Positions 44,036 through 52,501 of a stretch of DNA of 55,768 nucleotides are shown piece after piece. The DNA lies in contig NZ_VCBA01000017.1 of the NCBI RefSeq assembly GCF_007995245.1, forward strand, positions 1-55,768, written 5' to 3'. Numbering within the stretch: position 1 is the stretch's first letter; the number at the start of each line of letters is the position of its first letter. A program made the position numbers and the translations under genes. The DNA is from Tateyamaria sp. syn59. GTDB taxonomy: Bacteria; Pseudomonadota; Alphaproteobacteria; Rhodobacterales; Rhodobacteraceae. The notes below the pieces were generated by a model, which was given only the letters and a program-made list of their open reading frames with translations, was not told the origin of the DNA and did no database searches.

Positions 44036-44931
44036 TCGGCTGCCTCCTCGGTGCGCTGGCTTGGCATGGGAACAGCGTATCGGTTGGACAGAAACAGGGG
44101 CCGAACCGGCGCGGTCAAAATCACACCATCAGCCAGCAACTCCTCGATCAGCGCGCCATCTACCACCGACTTGTCGGCGCTGACGGCATAGACCAACGCC
44201 AGGTCGCACATCTTGTTGATCTCGCGGGGGATACCGCCACTGATCTGGTGGATTAATGTCACCGCTTCTTCGGTGAACTCTTCGCCACTGCCGCCAACGT
44301 GCTGCAAACGGGACTGCACATAGGACCCGGTGGTACACCGATCCATCGGTTCCAGATGATAGCTGACCGACACCCGTTGCGCGAACTGGCGCAACTCGGG
44401 CTGCGAAATCATCTCGCGCAGCTCCGGCTGACCCAGCAGGACCAGCTGCAACAGCTCATCCTTGCCCGAATTGACATTGGTGAGCATCCGCAGCTCTTCC
44501 AGCGTTTCCGATGACAGGTTCTGCGCCTCGTCGATGATCAGCAGCACGGAATGACCCGCCGCATATTGCCCGATCACGAAATCCACAAATTGCTGGTGCA
44601 GGGCCACGTAATCCGCCGTCGGCTCGGCCTGCTGGTCAAACGCATTCAACACCCAGCGCAAAAGCTCACCCCGACCGCCCTGCGCATTGGAAATCAGCCC
44701 GACAACGACGTCACCATCAATCTGCGCGATCAACGCCTGAAGCAGCGTGGTCTTCCCCGCGCCCACCTCACCGGTCAGCACGGTGATCGGCGCCTGGGTG
44801 ATCAACCCGTATTCCAGAACGGAAAAGGCACGGGTGTGCCCTTTGGACCAGTAAATGAAATCCGGATCCGGCAGAAGCGCGAAGGGGCGTTCCCGGAACT
44901 GGAAATGCTGTAGATAAAGGTCCGTTTTCAA
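44032..44931 (-). CDS. ExeA-like AAA ATPase (exosortase/EPS-locus type)
   Basis: A 299-residue ATPase with the N-terminus LKTDLYLQHFQFRERPFALLPDPDF, the hallmark of ExeA/GspA and of the ATPases found in PEP-CTERM exopolysaccharide loci. Walker A is GEVGAGKTT and Walker B is LLIIDEAQNL, with ISGGIPREINKMCDLAL near the end. A TTG at 44931 is chosen because family similarity begins there; longer starts at 45009 or 45192 add residues without family character, so the start is uncertain. It is the first gene of the run with Wzz, CpsD-like and flippase. Its likely job is to power assembly or regulation of the polysaccharide export complex. Confidence 0.88.
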   Translation of the reverse strand: MKTDLYLQHFQFRERPFALLPDPDFIYWSKGHTRAFSVLEYGLITQAPITVLTGEVGAGKTTLLQALIAQIDGDVVVGLISNAQGGRGELLRWVLNAFDQQAEPTADYVALHQQFVDFVIGQYAAGHSVLLIIDEAQNLSSETLEELRMLTNVNSGKDELLQLVLLGQPELREMISQPELRQFAQRVSVSYHLEPMDRCTTGSYVQSRLQHVGGSGEEFTEEAVTLIHQISGGIPREINKMCDLALVYAVSADKSVVDGALIEELLADGVILTAPVRPLFLSNRYAVPMPSQRTEEAAE

Positions 44932-45430
44932 GGAACTATCCGAATGCTCTGAACTAAACAGTATTTTGTAGTTGGCTCTTACAGGCTGTACGACTGTATC
45001 ACCTAACATCATTTTGCGACAAGGTTTATCGCGGCCACAAAACCGTGCGCAGCCCCCGGATTGTTGCGCGAATTGCGCCTTTGGCTGCCCCATTTCAATC
45101 TGGCATGACATTCCCGCGTGCCGCAGATCTGATCTGTCATCGAAAGCGATGTGAATCACCGCACAGCCAGACCCATGTAACCGCTCAGCCATAACGTCAA
45201 AGGCCAGCGCACATTGCGTGCCCCCGGCTCATCCACCAGAATGACAGGCCGCCCTGCCCTTGGCAGACGGGCCACAATGACCGTAAACTGAAGCCGCGCG
45301 GCAATTGAACGCCCGCAGATTGCAGAAATCGTGCAATAAGCCCTTTTGAAAACCGTCTGAATCACAGAAAAAACAGAATTTTAATGAGTATGGTGTCGAT
45401 GCAGCATGACGTAGACCGCGGAGCGGGGAC
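44932..45430. other. 499-base divergent intergenic region
   Basis: The region separates the ATPase-headed minus-strand run from the polymerase gene on the plus strand and must hold both promoters. Open frames here (45156-45365 and the upstream extension of the ATPase frame) lack ribosome-binding sites and family character. I see no strong hairpin or repeat. Confidence 0.45.
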
Positions 45431-47038
45431 ATGATACCTCCCGTTTTTGCGCTGCTCAGCTGGCCCGTTCTGGTCAGCCTGATCTGCCGTGGACGCGGCC
45501 TGCAAATCACCATTCTGGTGACGATCCTTGGCGGCTACCTGTTCCTGCCGGAACTCCACGCCATCGACCTGCCCGCGCTTTACGAACTCAACAAGGTGTC
45601 GATCCCCGCCTACACAGCCCTCGTCGTTGCCATTGTCGCCATCTCGCGCGCATCGAACACGGGCCGTGGCGGTAACACGGCCCCGGATCCCACTGCGTCA
45701 CAATGGCTTGATGGCTGGATCCCCCGCATGCGCCTGCCGCTCCTGTTGATCGGGCTGACGATGGTCGGCGCCGTGATGACAGTGGTCACCAACCGCGACC
45801 CGATCATCGAACTCGACATCTACAACTGGCCCCGCGGCATCGTGGGCGAGGATATCTTCATCACCGGCCTGCGCATGCAGGACGCGGGCGCCAGCATCCT
45901 GGTCGTCATCGTATCGCTGATCCCAATGCTGCTCGCACGCAAGTTCTTTGCCCACCCCGAGGGACAGAAACTGCTGCTGACGGCCTTTTGCATCGGCGGC
46001 CTCATCTACGTCCCCCTCGCGATCTTCGAGGCGCGGATGTCCCCGCAGCTTAACCAGTGGACATACGGCTTTTTTGCACATCTGTGGTCCCAGCACGTGC
46101 GCGGCGACGGGTTCAGGCCCATCGTCTTTCTCAGCCACGGCCTGATGGTCGCCCTGTTCATGTCCACGGCCATGATCATCTCGGCAGGTCTCGCACGGGT
46201 CCACACCGGACGCCTGCGCACCCGCTTCCTCATGGCCACGGGCGTCCTCTTCATTGGCCTGCTCATCACCAAATCCCTAGGTGCGCTGGTCATTGCACTG
46301 TTTCTGTGCCCCATCCTCCTCTTCGCACCGCGCTGGGTGCTCCTGCTGATCACCTCCGTCATCGTCGGCATCGCACTGCTCTACCCGATTGTGCGCGGCA
46401 CGTCCCTGATCCCGATGGAAACGGTGCTCCAACTCGCCGCACAGGTAAATCCAGAGCGTGCCGCCTCCCTCCTCTACCGCCTCAACTTCGAAGAACAGCT
46501 GCTCGCCCGCGCGCAGGAGCGCCCGCTGTTCGGCTGGGGCAGCTGGGGGCGCGATCTGTACCTCGGCAACGGCGAATTCGCGGTGCCCGACGGCGAATGG
46601 ACCCTCGTGCTCAGCCGCTCCGGCTGGTTCGGCTTCATCGGGCGGTTTGGGCTCATGTTCATCCCGGTCATCCTCCTGCTCTGGCGCTGGCGCCGGGACG
46701 GGATCGGCATGGAAACAGCCGTGATCGCCACCGCACTGACGGCGGCGGCCATCGACCTGATCCCCAACTCCGGTATGACACCGGACAAATGGCTGCTAGC
46801 CGGCGCACTCTGGGGTCGGCTCGAACTCGGCCGCGTCACGGCCACCGCGACCGAAGAAGTGCCCGACCCCCCTGCCCTGCGCCTGCGCCCCGGCTACGCA
46901 CGCCCCGCCGCACCCATCGCCCATGCCCGCGCAGACGCGTCCAGCGCAACGGACGACCCCTCTCCGCGCTACACCCGGCAGTCGCAACGCATCACGCGCG
47001 GCAGCAAGGCACCCACCGCAAAGCTCTACAGACGGTAA
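45431..47038 (+). CDS. Wzy/O-antigen-ligase-like polysaccharide polymerase
   Basis: A 535-residue membrane protein with about 11-12 spans. A large periplasmic loop follows the span ending LITKSLGALVIAL and contains LLYRLNFEEQLLARAQERPLFGWGSWGRD, which fits the O-antigen ligase/Wzy signature (the Arg and the G-W-G segment). The C-terminal 70 residues are a Pro/Ala/Arg-rich cytoplasmic tail. Polymerases of this type join repeat units en bloc at the periplasmic face, in step with the flippase and Wzz encoded nearby on the other strand. The glycosyltransferase gene follows two bases later, so the pair is co-translated. Confidence 0.85.
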   Translation: MIPPVFALLSWPVLVSLICRGRGLQITILVTILGGYLFLPELHAIDLPALYELNKVSIPAYTALVVAIVAISRASNTGRGGNTAPDPTASQWLDGWIPRMRLPLLLIGLTMVGAVMTVVTNRDPIIELDIYNWPRGIVGEDIFITGLRMQDAGASILVVIVSLIPMLLARKFFAHPEGQKLLLTAFCIGGLIYVPLAIFEARMSPQLNQWTYGFFAHLWSQHVRGDGFRPIVFLSHGLMVALFMSTAMIISAGLARVHTGRLRTRFLMATGVLFIGLLITKSLGALVIALFLCPILLFAPRWVLLLITSVIVGIALLYPIVRGTSLIPMETVLQLAAQVNPERAASLLYRLNFEEQLLARAQERPLFGWGSWGRDLYLGNGEFAVPDGEWTLVLSRSGWFGFIGRFGLMFIPVILLLWRWRRDGIGMETAVIATALTAAAIDLIPNSGMTPDKWLLAGALWGRLELGRVTATATEEVPDPPALRLRPGYARPAAPIAHARADASSATDDPSPRYTRQSQRITRGSKAPTAKLYRR

Positions 47039-47039
47039 C

Positions 47040-48005
47040 ATGTCCCTCGGTGTCATCATCATCGGTCGCAACGAAGGCGACCGCCTTGTCCGCGGCCTCG
47101 CCTCTGTCCAAAGCGCCGCACGGATCATCTATGTCGACAGCGGCTCTACCGACGGCTCGCAGGCAGCAGCCGAACAGGCAGGCGCCGAGGTTGTCGCCCT
47201 CGATATGTCCCAACCCTTCACCGCCGCCCGCGCTCGCAATGCCGGGCTGGATCACATGCGCAGCAACGGCGCGGCACCCGAATTTGTCCAGTTCATGGAC
47301 GGCGACTGCGAACTGCAACCCGGCTGGTTCGACACCGCCCGCGCCTTCCTAGCCGCCCACACGGATGTCGGCATCGTTTTCGGCCGCCGCCGCGAACGGT
47401 TCCCCGACGCCACGATCTACAACCGGCTCTGCGACTGGGAATGGGACGTCCCCATTGGCGAAGCACGCGCGTGCGGCGGTGACGCCCTGATGCGCATGGC
47501 CGCACTCGCGGCGATTGACGGCTACAACCCCACCCTGATCGCCGGGGAAGAGCCGGAGATGTGCGTGCGTATGCGCGCCGCTGGCTGGAAAGTCTGGCGC
47601 CTCGATGCCGAGATGACATGGCACGACGCGGCGATGACCCGCTTTGGCCAGTTCTGGTCCCGCGCCCGCCGCGCCGGTCACGCCTGGGCTCAAGGGGCTT
47701 TTATGCACGGCGCCCCACCGGAACGCCACTGCGTGGCCGATGTGCGCCGCATCCTGACCTGGGGCCTCGCCGTGCCTGCGGCAATTCTGGCCCTCGCGCT
47801 CCTACTCAGCCCATGGGCGCTGGCCCTTTTCTCCGTGTACCCGCTGCGGGCGGCGCGCATGGCGCGGCGCAGCGGCGGCGCGCGCACCGATTGGGAACGG
47901 GCGAGCCTGATCGTGACAGGCCAGTTTGCAGAGGCCATCGGCGCGCTCGAATTCTATTTGCGCCGTCTCGCCGGGCGCCCGCGCGGACTGATAGAGTACA
48001 AATAG
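47040..48005 (+). CDS. GT2-family glycosyltransferase with C-terminal membrane anchor
   Basis: A 321-residue protein. The start at 47040 (MSLGVIIIGRNEGDRL) is chosen over the longer frame because the polymerase ends just before. RIIYVDSGSTDGSQAAAEQAG and FTAARARNAGLDHM hold the donor site, and QFMDGDCEL the metal site. EEPEMCVRMRAAGWKVWRLD is the usual GT2 catalytic stretch with a conserved E. A hydrophobic segment at about residues 240-275 anchors it in the membrane. It is the second gene of the polymerase operon and converges on the replication initiator. The sugar is unknown. Confidence 0.9.
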   Translation: MSLGVIIIGRNEGDRLVRGLASVQSAARIIYVDSGSTDGSQAAAEQAGAEVVALDMSQPFTAARARNAGLDHMRSNGAAPEFVQFMDGDCELQPGWFDTARAFLAAHTDVGIVFGRRRERFPDATIYNRLCDWEWDVPIGEARACGGDALMRMAALAAIDGYNPTLIAGEEPEMCVRMRAAGWKVWRLDAEMTWHDAAMTRFGQFWSRARRAGHAWAQGAFMHGAPPERHCVADVRRILTWGLAVPAAILALALLLSPWALALFSVYPLRAARMARRSGGARTDWERASLIVTGQFAEAIGALEFYLRRLAGRPRGLIEYK

Positions 48006-48020
48006 CCGCGCCCTGCCCCG

Positions 48021-48728
48021 TCAGACAAAGATCAACGCGCGCATCGTCCCAAACTCCGCCTCCACAGCAGACCGCAACTGCCGCGCCAAATGTGTCTCTA
48101 TATAACGCTCCACGAACCGGCTCGGCGCTTTCAGGGTCAACGTGCCATCCACGAAACCCTCGAACTCCAGCCGGTCAAACCACGCTGCGAAAACAGCCGT
48201 GTCCGCCCGCGCCAAATCCTCTCGTACCCGGTCCCACGGCGCGTTGCTCTCCGCCTCTGCCGGGGTCACCCTCGCATTCACATAGTCCTGAAGCGAGATG
48301 ACCTTCACCGCCGCGTTGCCAACCCGCTCCCGCATCCGCTGTTCAAAATCCGGTCCGATCAACGCCCAACCCGGTTCTGACAACTCAAGGATACGCGCAA
48401 TGTTCAATCGGTACACGGCCACCCTGCCCCGCACACCTGGTCGCGTGCAGACCAGGATCTCCAGCCCCGTCAGCCGTTTGATCTCGCGCTTCACAGTGCG
48501 CTCGTTGACCGACCACATCCGCGCCATCTCGCGCTGCCCTACACACAGCTCATCCCGCTTCCAGTTGTAGCGTGCAGTGAGCAGGCTTATCAGCCTTGTC
48601 ATTGACGTCATCATGACGCCCGGACTGGCCAGACCAACCACGGACAATCCGGCCAAGAGGTCGTACTTGAAAGACGCCGCACCGGGACCGGTCAAGCGTG
48701 TTGCATTCTGCATGGGGGCGCTTGTCAT
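48021..48728 (-). CDS. DnaA-like plasmid replication initiator
   Basis: A 235-residue protein starting at the ATG at 48728 (MTSAPMQNA), with GAGG eleven bases upstream; the longer frame to 48893 runs into the repeat region and is unlikely. The middle (about residues 40-115) looks like a winged-helix or MarR-like DNA-binding part: ELCVGQREMARMWSVNERTVKREIKRL reads as a helix-turn-helix. The last 65 residues resemble DnaA domain I: WFDRLEFEGFVDGTLTLKAPSRFVERYI. This is the composition of the DnaA-like replicase of Rhodobacterales plasmids. It has no ATPase domain. Divergent from parAB and next to GTGACAYC repeats, it is almost certainly the initiator of this replicon. Confidence 0.85.
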   Translation of the reverse strand: MTSAPMQNATRLTGPGAASFKYDLLAGLSVVGLASPGVMMTSMTRLISLLTARYNWKRDELCVGQREMARMWSVNERTVKREIKRLTGLEILVCTRPGVRGRVAVYRLNIARILELSEPGWALIGPDFEQRMRERVGNAAVKVISLQDYVNARVTPAEAESNAPWDRVREDLARADTAVFAAWFDRLEFEGFVDGTLTLKAPSRFVERYIETHLARQLRSAVEAEFGTMRALIFV

Positions 48729-48883
48729 GCTGCTCACTGCCTCTGTGTCCGCCCTCTTTGGGACGATTCGAACTGTGCAATGATTAGTGCTGAATTCCCG
48801 TTTTCTGTCAAGGCGGATGGAAAAGCGGGATTTCGCATAACGGCCTCCAAAAACTATCATAAATGAGGTTCTATTGGTATTAG

Positions 48884-48954
48884 GTGACATCAAGTGACAC
48901 CCAAAGAGCCGTCCCGTGTCACCTTAATGTAGGAATTCGGGCCCGCGTGACACC
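48884..48954. repeat. Four iteron-like GTGACAYC repeats at the probable origin
   Basis: GTGACATC (48884-48891) and GTGACACC (48894-48901) stand ten bases apart in the same orientation, one helical turn. GGTGACAC appears inverted at 48916-48923, and GTGACACC again at 48947-48954. Together they lie just upstream of the initiator gene. Such repeats are typical binding sites of plasmid initiators. No TTATCCACA-type DnaA box was found in the gap. Confidence 0.65.
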
Positions 48955-48984
48955 AAAATATGGTGCATGACCGCGAATATGGGC

Positions 48985-48997
48985 ATCACCCGGTGAT
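48985..48997. promoter_or_regulatory. Palindrome ATCACC-C-GGTGAT between rep and parA
   Basis: A perfect 6-bp dyad around one base. Its half-site GGTGAT resembles the iteron core GGTGACA. It lies about 100 bases before the parA start, where an autoregulatory operator of ParA or the initiator would be expected. The role is inferred. Confidence 0.45.
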
Positions 48998-49096
48998 CAA
49001 AAGCCCGCTCAGGCTCTATTTCGGCCGTTTTTTGTTTTGCGGTATTGCAAAAATCGCGTTATTCCGAAACCCGAGCAGAAAAACACGAGGTCCACC

Positions 49097-50407
49097 GTGC
49101 CAAACCACTCCGATCTGTTGCGCATGAACGAGCGCAGCCTTGCCCAGCAAGCAGCCGTGCGCAAGGCGACCTTCTCTCCGGGCGAGGTGAAAACGCTGCG
49201 CACCTTTTCGATCTGGGAGATCAGCCAGTTCATGTTCGACGTCCCGGCCGATACTCTGCGCAAGAAGCTGTCGGACGATCCTTCCCTGCCTCAGGGCGAA
49301 ACCCAGGATGACGGACGCCAGCGCTGGTTCTCGCTTGAGGACATCAACGAACTTCGGCGCCGCCTGCGCTTTCGTGGCCGCTCGCTCTTGCCCACTCGCC
49401 CCGCCGGACGGGCTATGCGCGTCGCGGTCTCGAACTTCAAGGGAGGCGTCGGCAAGACAGTCGTCGCACAGCACCTTGCCCATGCCGCAGCCCTCGATGG
49501 CTACCGCGTGTTGCTGGTCGATTTTGACCCACAGGCAACGCTGACCCATTCCATGGGACTCACGGATGTGCGCGAATGGAATACCGTCTGGGGTGTGATG
49601 TGCCGCGATCTCTGCAAGGAAGCGGACCGCATCATGGCAGGATACGACGACCCCGACGACTGCCCCTTCCCCTCTTCCGAAGAGCTGCCGCAGGATGTGC
49701 AGTCCATCGGCGCGCAGCGGGTGCAGGACTTCATCCAGTCGACATGCTGGTCGACCATCGACATCATCCCGTCCTGCGCCAACGCCGCCTTCGTTGAATT
49801 CGCCTCCGCCCAATACCGCGCGCTGCACAAGGCGTGGAGCTTCTTTGGCTGCGTCGCTCGCTACCTCGATGAGCTGCCGGACGACCAGTACGATATCATC
49901 CTCTTCGACTGCCCTCCGGCCATCGGATACCAGTCTCTAAATGCGGCTTTTGCCGCCGACATTCTCTACATCCCGTCCGGTCCCGGCTATTGGGAATACG
50001 ACAGCACAACCAGTTATCTGGGCCAGCTTGGCGACGCGATGGCCGACATTTCCGAAGGCTTTGCCGCGCACGCAACGGACGCTGGGATAACCTTGCCGAA
50101 AGAGTTTGCTGACATCCGCATGCTCATGACCCGGTTCGAGGCGACCAACCCTTTGCATATCGCGATGATGGACGCGTTTCGCAACGTGTTCGGGTCAAGC
50201 GTGTGCCAGCACGCCATCGAAATGACGCGTGCAGTTGAGCAGTCGGGACGATTCCAGATGTCGGTCTACGAACAGGACTATCGTCAAATGACACGCGAGA
50301 CATGGAAGCGTGCACGGCAAAGTTTTGACCGCGCCTACGAGGAGTTTCGCGGCACGGTCCTGACGGCCTGGCCTGGCACGTGCAGCACGCGGGAGGCAGC
50401 GGAATGA
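49097..50407 (+). CDS. parA: ParA/RepA-type partition ATPase
   Basis: A 436-residue plasmid ParA with an N-terminal DNA-binding part. The GTG at 49097 has GAGG six bases upstream and is preferred to an ATG at 49037, which adds 20 residues. Residues 1-110 carry a MerR/HTH-like part (FSIWEISQFMFDVPADTLRKKL), as in long plasmid ParA proteins. The ATPase core has the deviant Walker A KGGVGKTVV near residue 118, the A' DFDPQATLTH, and the Walker B LFDCPPAIGY. It would separate plasmid copies along the nucleoid and repress its own operon. The parB gene overlaps by four bases. The length and N-terminus fit the partition pairs found beside DnaA-like replicases. Confidence 0.93.
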   Translation: MPNHSDLLRMNERSLAQQAAVRKATFSPGEVKTLRTFSIWEISQFMFDVPADTLRKKLSDDPSLPQGETQDDGRQRWFSLEDINELRRRLRFRGRSLLPTRPAGRAMRVAVSNFKGGVGKTVVAQHLAHAAALDGYRVLLVDFDPQATLTHSMGLTDVREWNTVWGVMCRDLCKEADRIMAGYDDPDDCPFPSSEELPQDVQSIGAQRVQDFIQSTCWSTIDIIPSCANAAFVEFASAQYRALHKAWSFFGCVARYLDELPDDQYDIILFDCPPAIGYQSLNAAFAADILYIPSGPGYWEYDSTTSYLGQLGDAMADISEGFAAHATDAGITLPKEFADIRMLMTRFEATNPLHIAMMDAFRNVFGSSVCQHAIEMTRAVEQSGRFQMSVYEQDYRQMTRETWKRARQSFDRAYEEFRGTVLTAWPGTCSTREAAE

Positions 50408-51468
50408 GTGGCTCGAACAAATTCGGTTTCGCACCGGTCGATACAGAAACAGCAACCCCCAAGCGCACGCGTACGCCGGGCCCCATGGGCGCAGCGGTCC
50501 GCGATACGGCCGAGACGCTGGCCGACACGACCGAAGCCAAGGTTGAGCAGCGGCGCCGCAATGCGGAAGACGCGCGCAAGTTTCGCGACGCACAAGAAGG
50601 TGGCCTGCTGCTGGTGGAGTTACCCGTGGGTAACGTCCTGACCGACGACCTGCCGCGCGACCGGCTGGTGCTGGATGAGGTCGCGGTGTCCGAAGAGATG
50701 GACGAGCTGAAAAGCTCGATCCGTGCGCGGGGTCAGAAGGAACCCATCGAGGTCTACGAAACCGCGCCGGGGCAATACCAGCTCAAGAAGGGGTGGCGGC
50801 GCCTGACCGCGCTGCGGCAATTGCTGTCTGAGACCGGAGACGAGCGGTTCGCGCAGGTGATTGCGCGGGTGGAAACCGGCGACGGTGATCGGCTGCTGCG
50901 CTATGTCGACATGGTCGAGGAAAACGTCGTGCGGGAGGATCTGACCTTTGCTGAAATGGCGCAGGTTGCGATCACCGCGGCGCAAGATTCCAACGTGCCC
51001 GAGACAGATCCGGCGGAGCTGGTGTCGAGGCTTTACAGCGCGCTGATCAAGACCAAGCGGTCCTACATCCGCAGCTTTGTCTTTCTGCTCACGGCGCTGG
51101 GTGATGATCTGAAGTGGCCCAAGGCGGTGCCCCGGAACCTGGGTGTCGGTGTTGCGCGGGCCATCAAGTCGGAACAGCAGATCGTGCCGTTGCGGTCGGA
51201 GTTGAGCGCGTGCAGCAGTCCTGAGGATCAGACGCGTATTCTGACCGAGTTTCTGGCCAGTGATAAAAAGCCGGAGGAGGGGGCGACCGCCAAGCCCGAG
51301 CCACGGCAAAAGCTGGAGTTCTTTATCGGCAAGACGAAGGTCACGGCGCGGGATGGTGAGTTGCGGATCGTCAGCGGTAGCGACTTTGCCAATACGTCTC
51401 GGCAAACATTGGAGGAGGCCGTGAAGGCATTCGAGGGTGTGCTGAACGGTACCCCGCGGATCAGGTAG
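50404..51468 (+). CDS. parB: ParB partition protein
   Basis: A 354-residue ParB; the ATG at 50404 (MSGSNKFGF) overlaps the parA stop by four bases and has a GGAGG-like site upstream. Residues about 75-190 are the ParB/Srx domain: IRARGQKEPIEVYETAPGQYQLKKGWRRLTAL and VEENVVREDLTFAEMAQ, which bind and hydrolyse CTP in the family. Residues 190-260 are the helical DNA-binding part (KTKRSYIRSFVFLLTAL), and the C-terminal third is a plasmid-type RepB/ParB dimer domain. A parS-like palindrome lies inside the gene near codon 75 and another just after the stop. ParB and its sites load ParA-driven segregation of the replicon. Confidence 0.92.
   Translation: MSGSNKFGFAPVDTETATPKRTRTPGPMGAAVRDTAETLADTTEAKVEQRRRNAEDARKFRDAQEGGLLLVELPVGNVLTDDLPRDRLVLDEVAVSEEMDELKSSIRARGQKEPIEVYETAPGQYQLKKGWRRLTALRQLLSETGDERFAQVIARVETGDGDRLLRYVDMVEENVVREDLTFAEMAQVAITAAQDSNVPETDPAELVSRLYSALIKTKRSYIRSFVFLLTALGDDLKWPKAVPRNLGVGVARAIKSEQQIVPLRSELSACSSPEDQTRILTEFLASDKKPEEGATAKPEPRQKLEFFIGKTKVTARDGELRIVSGSDFANTSRQTLEEAVKAFEGVLNGTPRIR
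50619..50634. promoter_or_regulatory. parS-like palindrome inside parB
   Basis: GTTACCCGTGGGTAAC: 7-bp perfect arms around a GT centre. It recurs in reverse-complement form at 51470. Sixteen-base palindromes starting GTT and ending AAC are the usual form of alphaproteobacterial plasmid parS sites. Confidence 0.7.
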
Positions 51469-51898
51469 GGTTACCCACGGGTAACCGGTAACCCGCTATC
51501 ACAGTCTGCAGGCCGCCACTGAAAGACCATAAGCAAGGTTTGTGCGCCCGTGTTTTGGCGCGTTTGGTACCTGATGAAGTCTGGTGTGTCTTGTAATATT
51601 ATGTTAAATAATTGGCAGGCAAAATCACGGGTTGCATAAGCCGTTCGTGGTGTTTGGCGCGTTCAAATCGTAGCGCTGCGCGCGATGTCGGTAGAAGTGC
51701 AAAGGTTGCCGAAAAGGGCAGGGGACACTCTCACCAAAGCCCTTGCGTGTTTACGACATTGCATCTTGAACAGCGTGTCAAAAAGAGAACATAACGCACC
51801 AAAACCTGTGTAAGCGCGGCAAAATTTCTTTGCGGTGCGCGATGATGACCCTAGGACAGGGCCATCGAGCACAACTTCCAACAGGGGCAAATCCTGTG
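51469..51898. other. Intergenic region between parB and the export gene
   Basis: Apart from the parS-like site, this 430-base stretch holds no gene. TTTGGCGCGTT occurs twice as a direct repeat (51554-51564 and 51653-51663), and the 51590-51615 part is AT-rich and may belong to the promoter of the export gene. I see no convincing -35/-10 pair. Confidence 0.4.
51470..51485. promoter_or_regulatory. parS-like palindrome just after parB
   Basis: GTTACCCACGGGTAAC is the exact reverse complement of the copy inside parB. It starts two bases past the parB stop codon and is followed by a half-site GGTAACCC (51487-51494). Its match with the intragenic copy supports a real binding site. Confidence 0.75.
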
Positions 51899-52501
51899 AT
51901 GCGTATCGTTGTAAGTCTATTTACTGCCCTCGCCGTTCTGGTGACGACGTGGTCGTTTGCCGAGGCGCAGAGCAACTACCGCGTGCGCACCGGCGACACG
52001 CTGGAAATTCAAGTCCTCGAAGATCCGAGCCTGAACAGATCGGTACGGGTGCTGCCCGACGGACGGTTCAGCTTTCCGTTTGCGGGGACACTCCGGGCCG
52101 CAGGTCTGACCATCCCGCAGATCGAGCGCAACATTCGCGTTGGCATTGCCGACAACTTTGCCAACGAACCGAACGTGTTTGTGTTCGTGGTGCCGGAAGA
52201 GCGCGAAGAGCTGGATCCGGAGACTATCAACATTTACCTGCTGGGCGAGTTCAACACGCCGGGCCTGGCCGAAATGCCGCCGGGCACAACCATTCTGCAA
52301 GCCTTGTCGATGGGCGGTGGGATGACGCGGTTTGCCGCGGTCAAGCGCGTTCAGCTGCGGCGTACAGATACGAAAACGGGCGTTCAAACGGTCCGGAAAA
52401 TAAACTTTAAGGCCCTGTCGAACGGGGCGGCTTTGAGCAATGATATAGTGCTGAAGGACGGGGATGTTATTCTTGTACCAGAAAGGCGCTTGTTCGAGTA
52501 A
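51899..52501 (+). CDS. Wza/OtnA-type polysaccharide export protein (short form)
   Basis: A 200-residue exported protein. The ATG at 51899 begins a signal peptide (MRIVVSLFTALAVLVTTWSFAEAQ), with AGGGG upstream; a longer frame would bury it. The Poly_export domain opens NYRVRTGDTLEIQVLEDPSLNRSV, with DGRFSFPFAGTLRAAG following, and an SLBB segment (INIYLLGEFNTPGLAEM) leads to the end DIVLKDGDVILVPERR. Proteins of this type form the outer-membrane/periplasmic channel for exopolysaccharide. It lacks a lipobox and the long C-terminal helix of Wza, so it may work with the beta-barrel protein encoded next, whose start lies inside its last 38 bases. Confidence 0.92.
   Translation: MRIVVSLFTALAVLVTTWSFAEAQSNYRVRTGDTLEIQVLEDPSLNRSVRVLPDGRFSFPFAGTLRAAGLTIPQIERNIRVGIADNFANEPNVFVFVVPEEREELDPETINIYLLGEFNTPGLAEMPPGTTILQALSMGGGMTRFAAVKRVQLRRTDTKTGVQTVRKINFKALSNGAALSNDIVLKDGDVILVPERRLFE

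Larger units (their letters stand above)
48729..49096. other. Intergenic region holding the probable replication origin
   Basis: The gap between the divergent initiator and parA genes contains the iteron-like repeats and the palindrome, and an AT-rich stretch with runs of T (49010-49045) that would suit strand opening. The promoters of both genes must be here. The region is the best place for the plasmid origin. Confidence 0.6.

Noticed and set aside
44932..45192. N-terminal extension of the ExeA-like ATPase
   Set aside because: Family similarity begins only at the LKTDLYLQHF stretch; the upstream residues have no matching pattern.
45156..45365. Minus-strand frame in the divergent gap before the polymerase gene
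   Set aside because: No ribosome-binding site or family character; it crosses the region that must hold promoters.
48729..48893. N-terminal extension of the replication initiator
   Set aside because: It would run into the iteron region, and a good ribosome-binding site lies before the ATG at 48728.
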